Below are positions 1-10,394 of a DNA stretch of 64,000 bases, in pieces. Numbering within the stretch: position 1 is the stretch's first letter; each line of letters opens with the position of its first letter. The notes beneath the pieces are model-generated. The model was not told where the DNA came from. It worked only from the letters and a program-made list of their open reading frames with translations, and searched no databases. The DNA comes from Mesodorylaimus sp. YZB2_4 (lineage: Eukaryota > Nematoda > Enoplea > Dorylaimida > Dorylaimidae): positions 620,001 to 684,000 of the forward strand of contig JASANH010000895.1 in assembly GCA_030248295.1 (NCBI GenBank). The letters run 5' to 3'. The position numbers and the translations under genes were made by a program.

Positions 1-546
1 ACTATCGTTGGTGGAAAATCTCCAATCAGAAAAAATACTGCGATCAGTAAGACGGCGTTTATCAAAAGCGATACTAAGGACAGGCAAACCATCGTTTTTC
101 GCGCTTCATCGATGTCCCAGCCAGGACCTGGGGAAGGTTCCAATGAACAGCCAAACGCCACCAACGAAAAGTGAACGATTACTAACGGGAAATCTCTGAG
201 CTCAAAGAAAAAGACTATCGGCAAGACGACGATTATGTCGGCTACTCGCGATACCGACTCCAGGCAAACCGTCGTTGTTCGCGATCAATCGATGTCCCAG
301 CCAGGATTAGTGAAAGGTTCCAAACAATGGCCAAACGCCGCCCGCGAACGAACAAAAATCTTTGGAGGGAGATTTCCGATCTCGAAAACGGTGGGAGAAA
401 ATTTAGGAAAAGCTGATTACGGTCCCCCGAAATCGGCCAGCTGTCTTTCTATGCCTGGGCAAGGAAGAAAAAAACTTCGACGTCTGGGAAATCAAGGGGA
501 TGGCGAAGTGACGCACAAAAGAAAACTCACGCGAGCTGATTAAAAA
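1..546 (+). repeat. Tandem 180-bp repeat, open reading in one frame
   Basis: Two consecutive units share blocks such as CAGGCAAACC and GATGTCCCAGCCAGGA, spaced exactly 180 bp apart (82 vs 262; 111 vs 291). The spacing is 60 codons. Both units read in the same frame (frame 1) as RQT(I/V)V.R..SMSQPG...G, so the repeat probably comes from a protein-coding array. The first unit ends in TGA near 174 and the second runs to a stop at 541-543. No protein family is recognised. The array may continue left of the window. Confidence 0.6.
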
Positions 547-654
547 TTTTATCAGTTTCCAATTCACTGTGTTATTTTAAAATGCCTCGGAATTAATTTA
601 CTAGTAAACGGTGGTAAACGAAGGAAAATAATAGATTATTTGTTGTCCGTGAAT

Positions 655-1545
655 CACTGGCAATTGTTTCCCAAGCAATTGTTCGCCAAGCCATTTTCCG
701 TGGGCAATTGTTCGCATTGCAATTGTTCTCCACAATGATTGTTTCTTGGGCGATTGTTCGCTGAGTGACTTTGTAAGGATTCTATTTTATTCGAAGATAA
801 GGCAACACCCCAGGATTAAAAATTGTAGACAGAAAACCCTGACCTTTCACCGCAAACACAAATCATGTCAGCAATACATTTAGAAAAACAAGTACCATCA
901 TCCGGGGTGACTTTGCCTGATTTTCAAGGGCAACCTCATGATTTCCTAATCCCATTGCTGATTGGCTGATACACGCTTTGTGTCTTTAACTTAAAAAAGC
1001 GATAATTCTAGCCAGCCATCCAGCCATTGATTTTGCTTCAATCAATGGGTGACCAGGACCGCCGGAATTGCTGATCTAGACATATTTCTCTTTTTCGATG
1101 CGCAACAAATGCCAAACCCGACCACTTCTTTTCTAATTTTCTTTGATTCGCCTGATCCGATTTTCAAAAACCAGAAACGTCGGTGGAATTTCGCAGAAAC
1201 TTTGTGTCTTGGCCTTAGAAGTGACCTTAGGAGTAGCTCAAGAAGAAGAAAAATGCCTTTTTGTCGCAGTGAAAGAAACTAGGGGATGCAGTACCAGGTG
1301 CCCCAATATGCTTTGAATAGCCCATGATCCCAAGCTCCAAGTACATGTTTGGACCAGTACCTATGAGAGAAACGAAAGCAGCGTTTCGCAAAAGGCAGTG
1401 TACTGTACTGTATATACGATAGAGGTCACGAAATAACTCACTCCCATTGACCAAAAATGCCCTGCCCTGGCGAACAATTCGTGAGCGAAAAAATGGCCGC
1501 CAACAATTGCCCGGCGAACAATTGCTGCTGAACGATTGCCTGGAT
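655..1545. mobile_element. Putative DNA element with inverted arrays of a GCAATTGTTCGCC motif
   Basis: The left side (655-770) repeats variants of GCAATTGTTCGCC about five times. The right side (1465-1545) carries the reverse complement GGCGAACAATTGC several times. Opposed motif arrays about 0.9 kb apart suggest the subterminal regions of a non-autonomous DNA transposon. The interior has no recognisable coding sequence. No target duplication was identified, so the exact ends are approximate. Confidence 0.45.
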
Positions 1546-1905
1546 ACCAGCATGATTAATTAAAGAGAAATTAAATGCTAATTTAAGAGAAAAATATTGA
1601 ATTCTCTCATGCTTTCATGCCACACTTGTCATTCTTCAGCAGATACAAAGCAAAATATCGCAGTCGGCGATCCGGCCAATCCAGCGGTCGCATCAAATCG
1701 GGAACCGATCCACGCCCCTGGATCGGCGGATCGGTTTGGACAGATCGGTGGATCAGTCATCGCTAGCTCAGTAGATTAACTGATATACCAGTTTTATTCG
1801 CTTTGAATCTGAGACAGTAAGTTTATTGAGTTAGTCCGTAGTCATGGCAGTCATTTGATTTCGATACCATTCCAGCTTCATTGCGCACAATCTTCTTCAC
1901 TCCAA
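1546..1905. other. No gene; GATCGG-rich stretch
   Basis: Positions 1669-1760 contain several GATCGG/CCGATC words in both orientations (for example GGATCGGCGGATCGG). The pattern resembles the other short-motif arrays in the window. Nothing else is recognisable. Confidence 0.3.
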
Positions 1906-1908
1906 AAA

Positions 1909-2561
1909 AGGCCACACTTCTAACACTATTCAAATGTTCCCGCTAAACTGATCTGCAAGTACAAACTACGTAAGGTCTGCTCTGAGCTGGAATTGCAACG
2001 GCAGGCCTGCTGTACTCAACAGCATTCATTTTAACAAGCCCCGATTTGTATGTGTACCTGTTACACACGAGTATAGTTCACACTGCACCACATCCTCACT
2101 GTGAGTCTTCGCTGACCCTATACTTCGGGCAGGGCAGATAATAAGTCGCCGGCTGGTGGTTTCAAGAGGGGAAGCAGAAAGCAAACTGAGAAGAAACCTG
2201 CTGTCAAGAAAGATAGCCAGACAATGCTGTCTGCGGCGTCTAAAGAAAATGGAACTTTTTGCTGCGTTATGTTGAGGCGTTTCAATCGAGTATCTGTCAT
2301 GTGGCTTTTCCACAGATGGCCTCGCCACTAATTTCTGTATACTGTAGCCATAAACTTGTGCCGCGTCATTTCGCAGAGATAAGGGTGTACCACGCTCTTT
2401 AGACCCATCAGATTAGATTGCGCATGTAACCAGCCGTATCAGGTACAAGCAAAACTAATTTGTCGTATTCCCGCTCAGAGCAGACTTTACCTAGTTTGTA
2501 TTTGCAGATCAGTTTGAATCAGATTGAGCGGGAGCATTCGAATAGTGTTAGAAGTGTGCCC
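1909..2561 (+). mobile_element. MITE copy 1 (about 650 bp, about 100-bp TIRs)
   Basis: It begins GGCCACACTTCTAACACTAT and ends with the inverse GTGTTAGAAGTGTGCCC. Inverted similarity extends inward for about 100 bp through TCCCGCT and CTGATCTGCAAGTACAAACTA. It matches 9508-10158, which lies in the opposite orientation. A short Bel/Pao LTR remnant begins immediately to its right. The roughly 100-aa reading frame shared by both copies looks incidental. Confidence 0.75.
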
Positions 2562-2564
2562 TTT

Positions 2565-2950
2565 TGTCGCATGCTGTAGCGATTTTCTAATTCAATCTCA
2601 TTGCGGAAGAAACTGTGAAACTGCGAAGAAACAGCAGGATGCAGAAAACCACACTGCTATCCTCCAGCATATCGACGAAGGTACTGTCGCCATCGCAGCA
2701 GCCCTCGAACGCATTGAGAAACGGCTTATTCGTCCTCCTCGTGCTACCACAGCACAAGGCCAGCAGATTGCCAATCCTAGTGAAGGAACTGCCATAGAAG
2801 CTCCACGCGCTTCCGTCAAGCTTCCCGGATTGGAACTCGCTAAATTCGATGGGAATATCCTCCAATGGGGAAGCTTCTAGGACAGCTATCAAGCATCGAT
2901 TCATTCGACGTGCCCTCGGACTTCCTGTTTCTGCCGTATCCTCACCTGAA
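2565..2950 (+). pseudogene. Bel/Pao gag fragment, copy 1
   Basis: The first 37 bp (2565-2601) match the start of the Bel/Pao LTR (TGTCGCAT.CTGTAGCG). The sequence then jumps into gag, so LTR end, primer site and gag start are deleted. The encoded part reads IDEGTVAIAAALERIEKRLI, then LPGLELAKFDGNILQWGSF, the hallmark Bel gag N-terminal motif. A TAG follows and the frame continues as DSYQASIH before diverging. The same TAG is present in the second copy (8358-9238), so both descend from one already defective element. Confidence 0.7.
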
Positions 2951-3167
2951 CCCACACAGAAATCGGTTCAACCACGTTTCAGGGAGAGCACAGTCGCGTT
3001 AGCCCATTCATGCCCTAAATTTTCCACAGTTCGAAAATTTTCCTCGAAGTTGGAACCAGAAAACGTGAAAGCGTGAATTTGTGATACCATAGCTTATTGC
3101 ATTATAAGGCTCACATCATTTCAGACTGCCTTACCCCTATCCCTTCCTTTCTCCCTTTCCCTGGGAG
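2951..3167 (+). other. Probable 3' flank of a Bel/Pao body before an LTR
   Basis: No recognisable domain. The stretch ends in CCCTGGGAG directly before the TGTC that starts the LTR at 3168. This would fit the polypurine end of an element, but the purine run is short. Confidence 0.3.
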
Positions 3168-3393
3168 TGTCGCATACTGTAGCGATTTTCTAATCCAATC
3201 TCATACTTTTTCTCTGGGAAACGAACCTTTCGCATCCTCTTCTCGCATGCTACAAACCCAAGCAATAAGTCTTGCACCCATCTCTTCCCACATTCCTTTC
3301 ATATATGCCTTTACCGCTGCTCTGTATGTGTTTGGTGTTGAGATTCAATCACTCATAGAACGGTAGTTCGGGTTCCTTTCTCGCATCATACCA
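3168..3393 (+). repeat. Bel/Pao LTR (226 bp)
   Basis: Starts TGTCGCATACTGTAGCG and ends CATCATACCA, giving TG...CA ends. It matches the reverse strand of 9280-9504 over its whole length (226 vs 225 bp). Unlike the other copies, it has no MITE beside it. A MULE begins about 10 bp downstream. Confidence 0.65.
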
Positions 3394-3403
3394 TACCTTT
3401 TAT

Positions 3404-5162
3404 GGAGTAAAGAAGATCGTGCGCATAACTTTTCCAGCTCAATCTAAATAAACAATAATTTTTTTGATAGCTCCGACAAAAACCTCATCCCGCGAACGAT
3501 TGCGCGGTCGGGCTACGAGAGGCTGATAACTAGCGACAAACCTTTCATAATCCGCATTGAAATCTTTTTGTATCTTTTTGAGGCCATCAATGTATTTCCA
3601 TATCGTTGGATGCGACACACCAAATGCTAATTGCAGCTTGCGATGAGAGGCTTCAGCGTAGTTGTTGGTACGATCACTACCATCCAAAGTGCGATAGTAA
3701 ACATTCCAAATTGAGTACAGAAAAGTTGGAGGCGCACGGGTGCCGTTGTTACGCAGGCGTCCAACATAGGTGTTCGTGAACCAGTTCAGGATCGAGTCTA
3801 AATCGCCTGGCAGATGCTCTTCCAGCTCGGCCAATCCCTGGATGACGTCTTGCTCCGGAAGAAAGGCAACAGAAGTGACCATTCTCGCTTGCAACGCGAA
3901 GTCCGCATCGTTGCGCTATCGATGCAACAACTGAGAAGCAGCAAGGTGTTTGCGCAGGTTTTGCACCAGGTGGAAGAAGCATTCTCTGATTTCCGTGTCT
4001 TGGAACTCCGCACGAAAAGCATTGTGAATCGCAATCTCGTAATCAACATTGACGGCATCAGGATTAAACAGCGGCCACATCTGCTTCATCATTTGCAACA
4101 TTTTGACATAGGTTGCTTCAGCTTTGTTTGGCAGCAGGCAAAACAGAACGGGAAAGACAAAGCCAGCGCGTCGAGCAAGAATTGCGACGATTCGCCCAAA
4201 AAGTGGAGGAGAAACCAAGCAGGTGCCATCGATAAAAATTTCCTTCATATCTTGGCTCCATGTAGACGCGTATTGTCGCCCAAAAATGAGAACACGATCA
4301 CGATCTTCGGCTCCCGGATCAGCCAACAAAAAATTTTCAAAGACACCTGGTGTTGGTTCGTAACGGCGGTATTCCTAAGGAACTTCTAATGCCTGGCGGC
4401 TGTCAGGCACAGGAGGCGCGAGTTGTTCTCGTTTTCTAATGCGCTTGACAGTCTTTCTCATTGCGTTTGTTGACTGCAGTTGACCCATTGTTGCTGCACC
4501 AACGTTCTGTACCACCTCTGTCCTGATTTGGCCTGGGCTCTCCATTGTTGTGGCAGCACGTCGCTTTAATTGAGTGTGGAACTCTGGTGGGGTCGCCCGT
4601 ATTCGAGCAAGAATGTGGCACACGTTCAGAGTGGAGCTCGCCATTCACGGTTGTCCATATGCGTCCTTTGCAGCCGCAGTGCTTCTTGTCACAACGCCAA
4701 AAGATGAAGCGGCCATCGCTGCTTTCTTTGTCTCGAACATACGTATAGTCGTTGTATTGAAACTTCTCACAGTTTTGCTGCGAGGTGATTTCAGGGTTCA
4801 TGGTTAGCTCGTCAAAGGGAGTTTTCGTTATCTAACAAAATAACGCACTAACAATAATTTACGTACGGCCTCGAGTCGATATCAACGTTTTGCTTTCACT
4901 CACTGACCAGTCGCCAGGACGGCCCATCGCCAGGTCAGTTATCGCCTGGCCAGCCTATCGCCAGGTCATCCATAGGTAGGTCGGGCGATCGCCAGGATGG
5001 CCGTCGCCAGGTCGGGCGTCGCCAAGTCGGACTCGCCAGGCGGGGGTGTACCAGGTTGGTGTGGAGGGGGCGTGGCTGCGCCCCCTGCACCTACCTGACA
5101 TGTCAATCGAAAACCTTTTTTCTAGACGCACCAGCCTACTTTAGATCTATTAGGTAGCCATG
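3404..5162 (-). mobile_element. MULE-type DNA transposon, decayed
   Basis: The left end starts near GGAGTAAAGAAGATCGTGCGC. The right end holds an array of CGCCAGGTC-like words (4905-5050) followed by a conserved block from GGTTGGTGTGGAGGGGGCGT to about 5160. Both ends, without the middle, recur at 10164-10394, which helps define the limits. The transposase lies on the minus strand inside. No clear 9-bp target duplication was seen. Confidence 0.6.
3439..4801 (-). pseudogene. FLYWCH zinc finger plus MULE transposase
   Basis: From right to left the gene encodes an N-terminal FLYWCH-like finger (YNDYTYVRDK...FWRCDKKHCGCKGR...HSC), then a linker ending RKTVKRIRKR, then the transposase core with IDGTCLVSPPLFGR, LLPNKAEATY and NVDYEIAIHNAF, followed by CFFHLVQNLRKHL and RTNNYAEASHRKL. 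These match the MULE transposases common in invertebrates, which excise and reinsert DNA. It is broken: a frameshift lies between the finger and the linker (about 4560-4640), and two in-frame TAG stops lie near 4377 and 3918. Otherwise it is nearly full length (about 450 codons). Confidence 0.85.
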
Positions 5163-5177
5163 ATTCTTCTGTGAGGT

Positions 5178-5890
5178 AAAAAAACCATGGATACACTATA
5201 TGCGCCGAAGGCGCTGGATCAACTGCTTAGACACATCACGGTGCTGAAAACGGATGTCGCGAATGATATTACCTATTAATGACACGAATATACACGATAT
5301 CAAAAAATGGATATCGGCATTGAGGAGGAAATAGGATGAGTTGGGCCGTTGCAAACGGGCACCTCGATTTGTTAAATTTTCTAGGAATTCAAATTTTCCG
5401 CGCTTTGTCAAAGTTTGCAGGTGGGCAGAGTACTGTAGATGTGTGCGGAATTATAGTAAACACAAGATTATTCATTTTGCATAAATACAACTCTTAAAGT
5501 CCTTCCCAGGCGTTTTCTTCGTGAACAGTCCGTGAAAGTCGTTCCAGCATCATTACAGTCTTGCTTCGCATGTGTTTTAATTCACGTTTTATCAGCTTTC
5601 AGTCTTTTTTGGTCATTCTTTCAGTACCGTCTCCAGCAGACATTAACTTGCTTACGTAGGTGGCCTACTGTACCTGCAGAGCGGCTAATTTAAATTCTTA
5701 AAAAATTTAACAAATCGAGGTGCCCGTTTTCAACGGCCCAACTCATCCTATTTCCTCCTCAATGCCGTTGTCCGTTTTTCGATATCATGCATATTCGTGT
5801 CATAAATAGGTAATATCATTCGCGAAATCCGTTTGCAGCACCATGATGTGTCTCAGCAGTCGATCCAGCGCCATAGTGTATCCATTAAAA
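5178..5890. mobile_element. Palindromic MITE (about 700 bp, about 200-bp TIRs)
   Basis: The arms at about 5185-5390 and 5695-5885 are inverted copies. Both carry GGATACACTAT, ATCCAGCGCC, ATTACCTAT and GAGGAGGAAATAGGATGAG or their reverse complements. The ends read ATGGATACACTAT and ATAGTGTATCCAT, each next to a TAAAAAA run. The 300-bp core has no coding potential. Confidence 0.7.
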
Positions 5891-6057
5891 AAGCGACTGC
5901 TCACAATACTCGAGCAGTCTTGTGATAGGTAGTCGTCATGCGCAGGAGGGCTTCTCGCGATCATCTTAAATCAAAAATATGGAATGGCTTTCAGTAGAAT
6001 ATATAGGGAGGGTGTGTGGCATATATCACATATTAGCTACGTATGGTTGACGGAGCG

Positions 6058-6140
6058 CAAAATCCTCAGTAGGATGACGTAATTGGTGGCAGTTTTAAAA
6101 TTCACTGGTCTACCAGAAACGTCATCCTAGAAGGATTTTA
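6058..6140. mobile_element. Tiny palindromic element (83 bp)
   Basis: AAAATCCT..TAGGATGACGT at the left mirrors ACGTCATCCTA..AGGATTTT at the right, with about 38 bp between. It could be a small MITE or a foldback relic. Confidence 0.5.
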
Positions 6141-7619
6141 TTCAAAAACCATCACATGATAAAAACCACTGAATAAAAAGAAGAGATAAAATTGAAAAAC
6201 CAAAAAAATCAAAAAAATCGTCACATCGTCGCCATCACAGTCGCCGTCACTGTTGCTGTTGCTGCTGCTGCTGCTGTCGAATGGCAGCCGCCTGCTGCTA
6301 GGCCTGTGTTTAAGTTTGTGACACGAGCGTATAGAGAGAAGCCGTGTGACAAACGGGGCATCGTTAGGTGTGTTTTAAAATAAAAAAACCCGATTAAGAT
6401 GAGGGGGGAATGTGGTCAAACTAATAATAAGTGTAGACTACAGCTAAATATAATTAAAAAAGAGCAGGGCGATGCGCCAACAAATTTGGGATTCTCTAAC
6501 AACCGTCCGTTGCCAAGTCTCCCTACGGGAGTGAACACAGCTCAAGGTTTCCCCAGTCATCAATTGCGCACAAAAATACACCACCCTACAAATCAGCTAC
6601 AGCTACAGCTAATAGGGGTGGAAAAGCTGTAGAGAAAGGAGAGGTAAGTCTACAGAAAAACAAATATGTTTGGGTTAGAAACAGAGAAATAATGATTCAA
6701 TCCCAAAGAAGTGTTTTTTCAAGGGATAGAGGATGGGCGGTTGAATATAGAGTACTGTAGATAATTAGACAGGCTGGTTGGTTGGGTTTGGGTGTCTAGA
6801 ATGGACTCGGGCTATCATTCGGCTCGATATTCATAGCTCCTGTACCTTCTTGTAGCTGTAGCTGCAGCTGGCAATGCCGAGGCTACCTGAGAAAAGGACC
6901 ACACCTAACATGACCCGACAGCCTCGGTTGGCCTTTTTTTTATGAATCTTTGTCTGAGGCAGCTGTGTGCGGCTAAAAAACACTGATTACCTTGATGCGC
7001 GGCGCTGCAGTACAAATCGCGCCCTGCTGAAGCATGATGCGTGTACACGTGTAGTTCATACTATATGCTAAAATACCCGCGGTGGCGTTGGGATGATCAT
7101 TGTATTGTCCATCCCACTCCTGACTACCCAAAACTGGCCAAGCTGGTTCGGTCATTTAGTAGGCGGCTCGAAGGCTCCAAACGACTGTGCTACGACCGCA
7201 AGATGTAGCTGTCGCTCGCGTTCTTGCTGCAGTGCTTGCAGTTAGTGTTGACGCAACTCTGCAGCGTGTTGGTCCCACTCGACCTTCTCCTGGCTCGCTA
7301 AAACTGGCCAAGTTGTGGCGGCCATTTAGCAAGATCGGGCAAAAGTGTCGACCAGCCCCGCACGCAAATAACAGTTCATAGAGTACAACGAAAAACCTGT
7401 TATTCGACCCGTACCAAAACGTCCTAAAAATGTGGCGGAAACAATAATAAGATGTGATTAGTAGGCGCTCGAGGGGAATTAAAGTGAAACGGAAAAGAAA
7501 AAGAAACGTTATGTTGTCTAGAGTAGATGAGTATGGGTTGAAATCGAAAACCATTGTAGAAAAAGACAAGTTGGTGTGCTAAACTAAACTTTAACATCGA
7601 GCACAGTTCGTAAGTTAAG
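6141..7619. other. No recognisable gene
   Basis: Contains a short CTG-type triplet run (about 6250-6280), several AGCTACAGCT words (6590-6610, 6855-6870) and a diverged direct repeat around AAACTGGCCAAG (7131 and 7302, about 170 bp apart, each followed by CATTTAG). Reading frames here are short and unlike known proteins. Confidence 0.3.
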
Positions 7620-7844
7620 ATGATGGATGAAAGAAGTAAAGGAGACCATGAAAACGGTGGAACGTGGACAGTTGACAGCGGTGTTGATTGGTTAGTCGAT
7701 ATCCATTATCAGAAATACTGTGGGGTATTTCGCGAAAACAATATGGACGACAAAACTTTGCCTTCGTATTCTTTAGCGGATTTTTACGATATTATTAACG
7801 AAGAGGATAGCTGGGATTTTGGAAAGCATGTGCGGAAAGTTTAA
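7620..7844 (+). CDS. Small ORF (74 aa), weakly SAM-domain-like
   Basis: An ATG-initiated frame of 74 codons. Residues 24-72 (WLVDIHYQKYCGVFRENNMD then a Leu/Asp-rich part and WDFGKHVRK) resemble the layout of a SAM domain: an aromatic-rich first helix, F.EN..D, then a final G..K helix. This is a pattern impression only. A splice-donor-like AAGGTAAGTTAG follows directly, but the stop codon precedes it, so it may be a gene with a spliced 3' UTR or a frame-broken exon. Confidence 0.3.
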   Translation: MMDERSKGDHENGGTWTVDSGVDWLVDIHYQKYCGVFRENNMDDKTLPSYSLADFYDIINEEDSWDFGKHVRKV

Positions 7845-7870
7845 GGTAAGTTAGGGCTCGGTGTTAGAAA

Positions 7871-8030
7871 TGACCTGGTGGGTTAGGCGTCTGCCTCACA
7901 CGCCAAGTGCGCAGTTACGCTCGAGTGTTCGACTCGCGGGCCAAAAAATCATTTCGTGTAAAATATGTCCTTTTACTCTTGAGTGCGCATGAGCGTTTGG
8001 TGATGTGGTAAAACATGAACATAAACATGA
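7871..8030 (+). mobile_element. tRNA-derived SINE
   Basis: The head (7871-7943) resembles a class II tRNA (Leu/Ser type). It has GGTGGGTTAGGCGTCTG in the D-arm/A-box region, a variable-arm hairpin GCG-CAGTTA-CGC and a B-box-like GAGTGTTCGACTC. The tail (about 7976-8030) reads CTTGAGTGCGC, GTTTGG, GATG and CATGAACATAAACATGA. It aligns along about 45 bp with the 3' terminus of the LINE at 55325-57879 (CTCGAGTGCGC...GTTTGGATG...CATGAATGAATGA). A shared 3' end is how SINEs borrow a LINE's reverse transcriptase. Confidence 0.65.
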
Positions 8031-8357
8031 CCCCAAGATTGAGGATAGAATCCCAACCGATCGAGTGACAGATCTTAGTCGAAATTATTGTCAGGGCTAG
8101 GTTAGAAAAGGTGGGTTTTAAGGCTTTGTCGAGGTTAGGGTTGGGTCAGACTGGAAAAAACCAGTCAGGTCACTGAAACACTAGCGAGGGTATGGCGCAG
8201 ACGATTACTAAAGTTAAAATTTGTTAAAAAACAAATCACTTACTTGTTTCGTCCAATGACAATACGTCGCTGAAGCTGGACCTTGTTGTCAACGTGTCGG
8301 TATGCGGTCTCACAAATCTGGAGATGGCGGCGCGAATGTTCACGCAGGGTGTCAGTT

Positions 8358-9238
8358 GTCTAGACATCAGCGTCTGCAGCTCTCTCCTTTTCGAGTTGGA
8401 TGATCACTGCGGGTGGCATCTTGGATTTGATCAAGGTAAAGAACTGTCTATGGTTGGTATCTTCTCCCAAGGCAGCTAGCGAATTCAGATGTTGTTCCAG
8501 ATGATAGGAAACTGTGCGTAAACCTTTTTGATTTTGAGCTGGTGCCAACTAATTGAGCGCGTTGTAATGTTTGTCAATAATGACATCCTTGTTTCCAAAC
8601 CTCTGCTGCAGGAGCGTGATGGCGACTTCATAGTTCGCTGCTGTTGTCGACAGTCCAGAAACTGCCTGAGCGGCAGGTCCCGTCAACTGGCCTTTCAAGT
8701 AAGTCATCTTATCGATGGCATTGAGCGCTGTGTTGTTGTGAATCGATGCTTGATAGCTGTCCTAGAAGCTTCCCCATTAAAGGATATTCCCATCGAATTT
8801 AGCGAGTTCCAATTCGGGAAGCTTGACGGAAGCGCGTGGAGCTTCTATGGCAGTTCCTTCACTAGGATTGGCAATCTGCTGGCCTCGTGCTGTGGTAGCG
8901 GGAGGAGGACGAATAAGCCGTTTCTCAATGCGTTCGAGGGCTGCTGCGATAGCGACAGTACCTTCGTCGATTTGCTGGAGGAAAGCAGTATGGATTACTG
9001 CATCCTGCTGTATTTTTCCAGTTTCTTCTGGATCATCGGTCGCCGCGGAAATCAACTGCGCGTGCAAGCGTAAGAAGGTATCACCATACTTGTCGATTTT
9101 TGATTTTGCGAGACGGAAACTGTCGACGTTCCTATCGGCTCCTTCTGGAGACAGGGCTAAAAGCCCATTGGCGTCAGCGAATGCCTTATTGGGACGTTCT
9201 CGAGACGGGTTCAGGGCAGACTGAATAGCACTCGCCAT
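8358..9238 (-). pseudogene. Bel/Pao gag, copy 2 (near complete N-terminal two thirds)
   Basis: Starts with ATG at 9238 (MASAIQSALNPSRERPNKAF) shortly after the LTR and primer site. It contains LPELELAKFDGNIL, then DSYQASIHNNTALN, DKMTYLKGQLTGPAAQAV and LLQQRFGN, all typical of the Bel/Pao capsid domain. Three in-frame stops interrupt one otherwise continuous frame: TAA and TAG around 8760-8775 and TAG near 8552. The final part (YHLEQHLNSLAALGED, LIKSKMPP) is conserved up to a stop near 8358. Gag would form the particle; this copy cannot. Confidence 0.85.
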
Positions 9239-9279
9239 GTCTGAAAAGCGATAAAGTCAATCGTTCTGCTACCACTTCG

Positions 9280-9504
9280 TGGTATGATGCGAGAAAGGAA
9301 CCAGAAGCACCGTTCTATGAGTGCTTCAATCTCAACACTAAACACATACAGAGCAGCGGTAAAGGCATAGATGGAAGGAATGTGGGAAGAGAAAGGTGCA
9401 AGACGTTTTGCTTGGGTTTGTAGCAAGCGAGAAGAGGATGCGAAAGGTTCGTTCCCAGAGAAAAAGTATGAGATTGAATTAGAAAATCGCTACAGTATGC
9501 GACA
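9280..9504 (-). repeat. Bel/Pao 5' LTR (225 bp) and primer site
   Basis: On the minus strand it runs from TGTCGCATACTGTAGCG to CATCATACCA. A likely primer-binding site, TGGTAGCAGAACG, begins 5 nt past the LTR end. It matches the LTR at 3168-3393. It abuts the MITE at 9508, so the retrotransposon either landed at the MITE edge or was present when the MITE arrived. Confidence 0.7.
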
Positions 9505-9507
9505 AAA

Positions 9508-10158
9508 GGGCACACTTCTAACACTATTCAGATGCTCCCGCTCAATCTGATTCAAACTGATTTGCAAGTACAAACTAGGTAAAGTCTGCTCTGAGCGGGA
9601 ATACGACAAATCAGTTTTGCTTGTACTTGATACGGCTGGTTCCATGCGCGATCTAATCTCGTAGGTCTAAAGAGCGTGGTACACCCTTATCTTTGCGAAA
9701 TGACGCGGCACAAGTTTATGGCTACAGTATACAGAGTTAGTGGCAAGGCCATCTGCGGAAAAGCCACATGACAGATACTCAATTGAAACGCCTCAACATA
9801 ACGCAGCAAAACGTTCCATTTTCTTTAGACGCCGCAGACAGCATTGTCTGGCTATCTTCCTCGACAGCAGGTTTCTTCTCAGTTTGCTGCCCGCCTCTTC
9901 TTTCGAAACCACTAGCTGGCGACTTATTATCTGCCCTGCCCGAAGTATAGGGTCAGCGAGGACTCAGAGTGAGGATGTGGTGCAGTGTGAACTATACTCG
10001 TATGTAACAGGTACACATACAAATCAGGGCTTGTTAAAATGAATGCTGTGGAGTACAGCAAGCCTGCCGTTGCAATTCCCGCTTAGAGCAGACCTCACGT
10101 AGTTTGTACTTGCAGATCGGTTTAGCGGGAACATTTGAATAGTGTTAGAAGTGTGCCC
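9508..10158 (-). mobile_element. MITE copy 2 (about 650 bp)
   Basis: Nearly identical, in inverse orientation, to 1909-2561. The ends are GGGCACACTTCTAACACTAT and GTGTTAGAAGTGTGCCC. It lies at the same position relative to the Bel/Pao LTR as copy 1, which points to a segmental duplication rather than two independent insertions. Confidence 0.75.
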
Positions 10159-10163
10159 TTTTT

Positions 10164-10394
10164 GGGAGTGAAGACGATCGTGCGCATAACTTTTTGAGCT
10201 CAATCTAAATATGCAATAATTTTTTTGATAGTTCTGACGAAAACCTTGTCCCGCGAACGATTGCTTGGTGGGGCTACAAGAGGCTGGTTGGTGTGGAGGG
10301 GGCGTGGCTGCGCCTCCCGCACCTACCTGACATGTCAATCGATAACCTTATTTCTAGACGCACCAGCTTGCTTTAGATCCATAAAGGTGGCCAT
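10164..10394 (-). mobile_element. Internally deleted MULE derivative
   Basis: 10164-10285 matches the left end of the MULE (3404-3525). It joins directly at GAGGCTG to a block matching 5053-5160 (GGTTGGTGTGGAGGGGGCGT). About 1.5 kb including the whole transposase is missing. Confidence 0.65.

Noticed and set aside
2026..2328. 100-aa ORF shared with 9740-10042 (MARPS.EKPHDRYSIET...)
   Set aside because: Both lie inside the two near-identical MITE copies, a second overlapping frame is equally open, and the protein has no domain. Conservation follows from recent duplication.
3439..4801. In-frame TAG codons in the MULE gene and in both Bel/Pao gags as possible stop-codon reassignment
   Set aside because: TAA stops and frameshifts also occur in the same genes, and intact genes here (integrase, LINE RT) end normally. 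Simple decay explains it.
6192..6383. Ala/Val-rich ORF
   Set aside because: Produced by a CTG/GTC triplet run; no other support.
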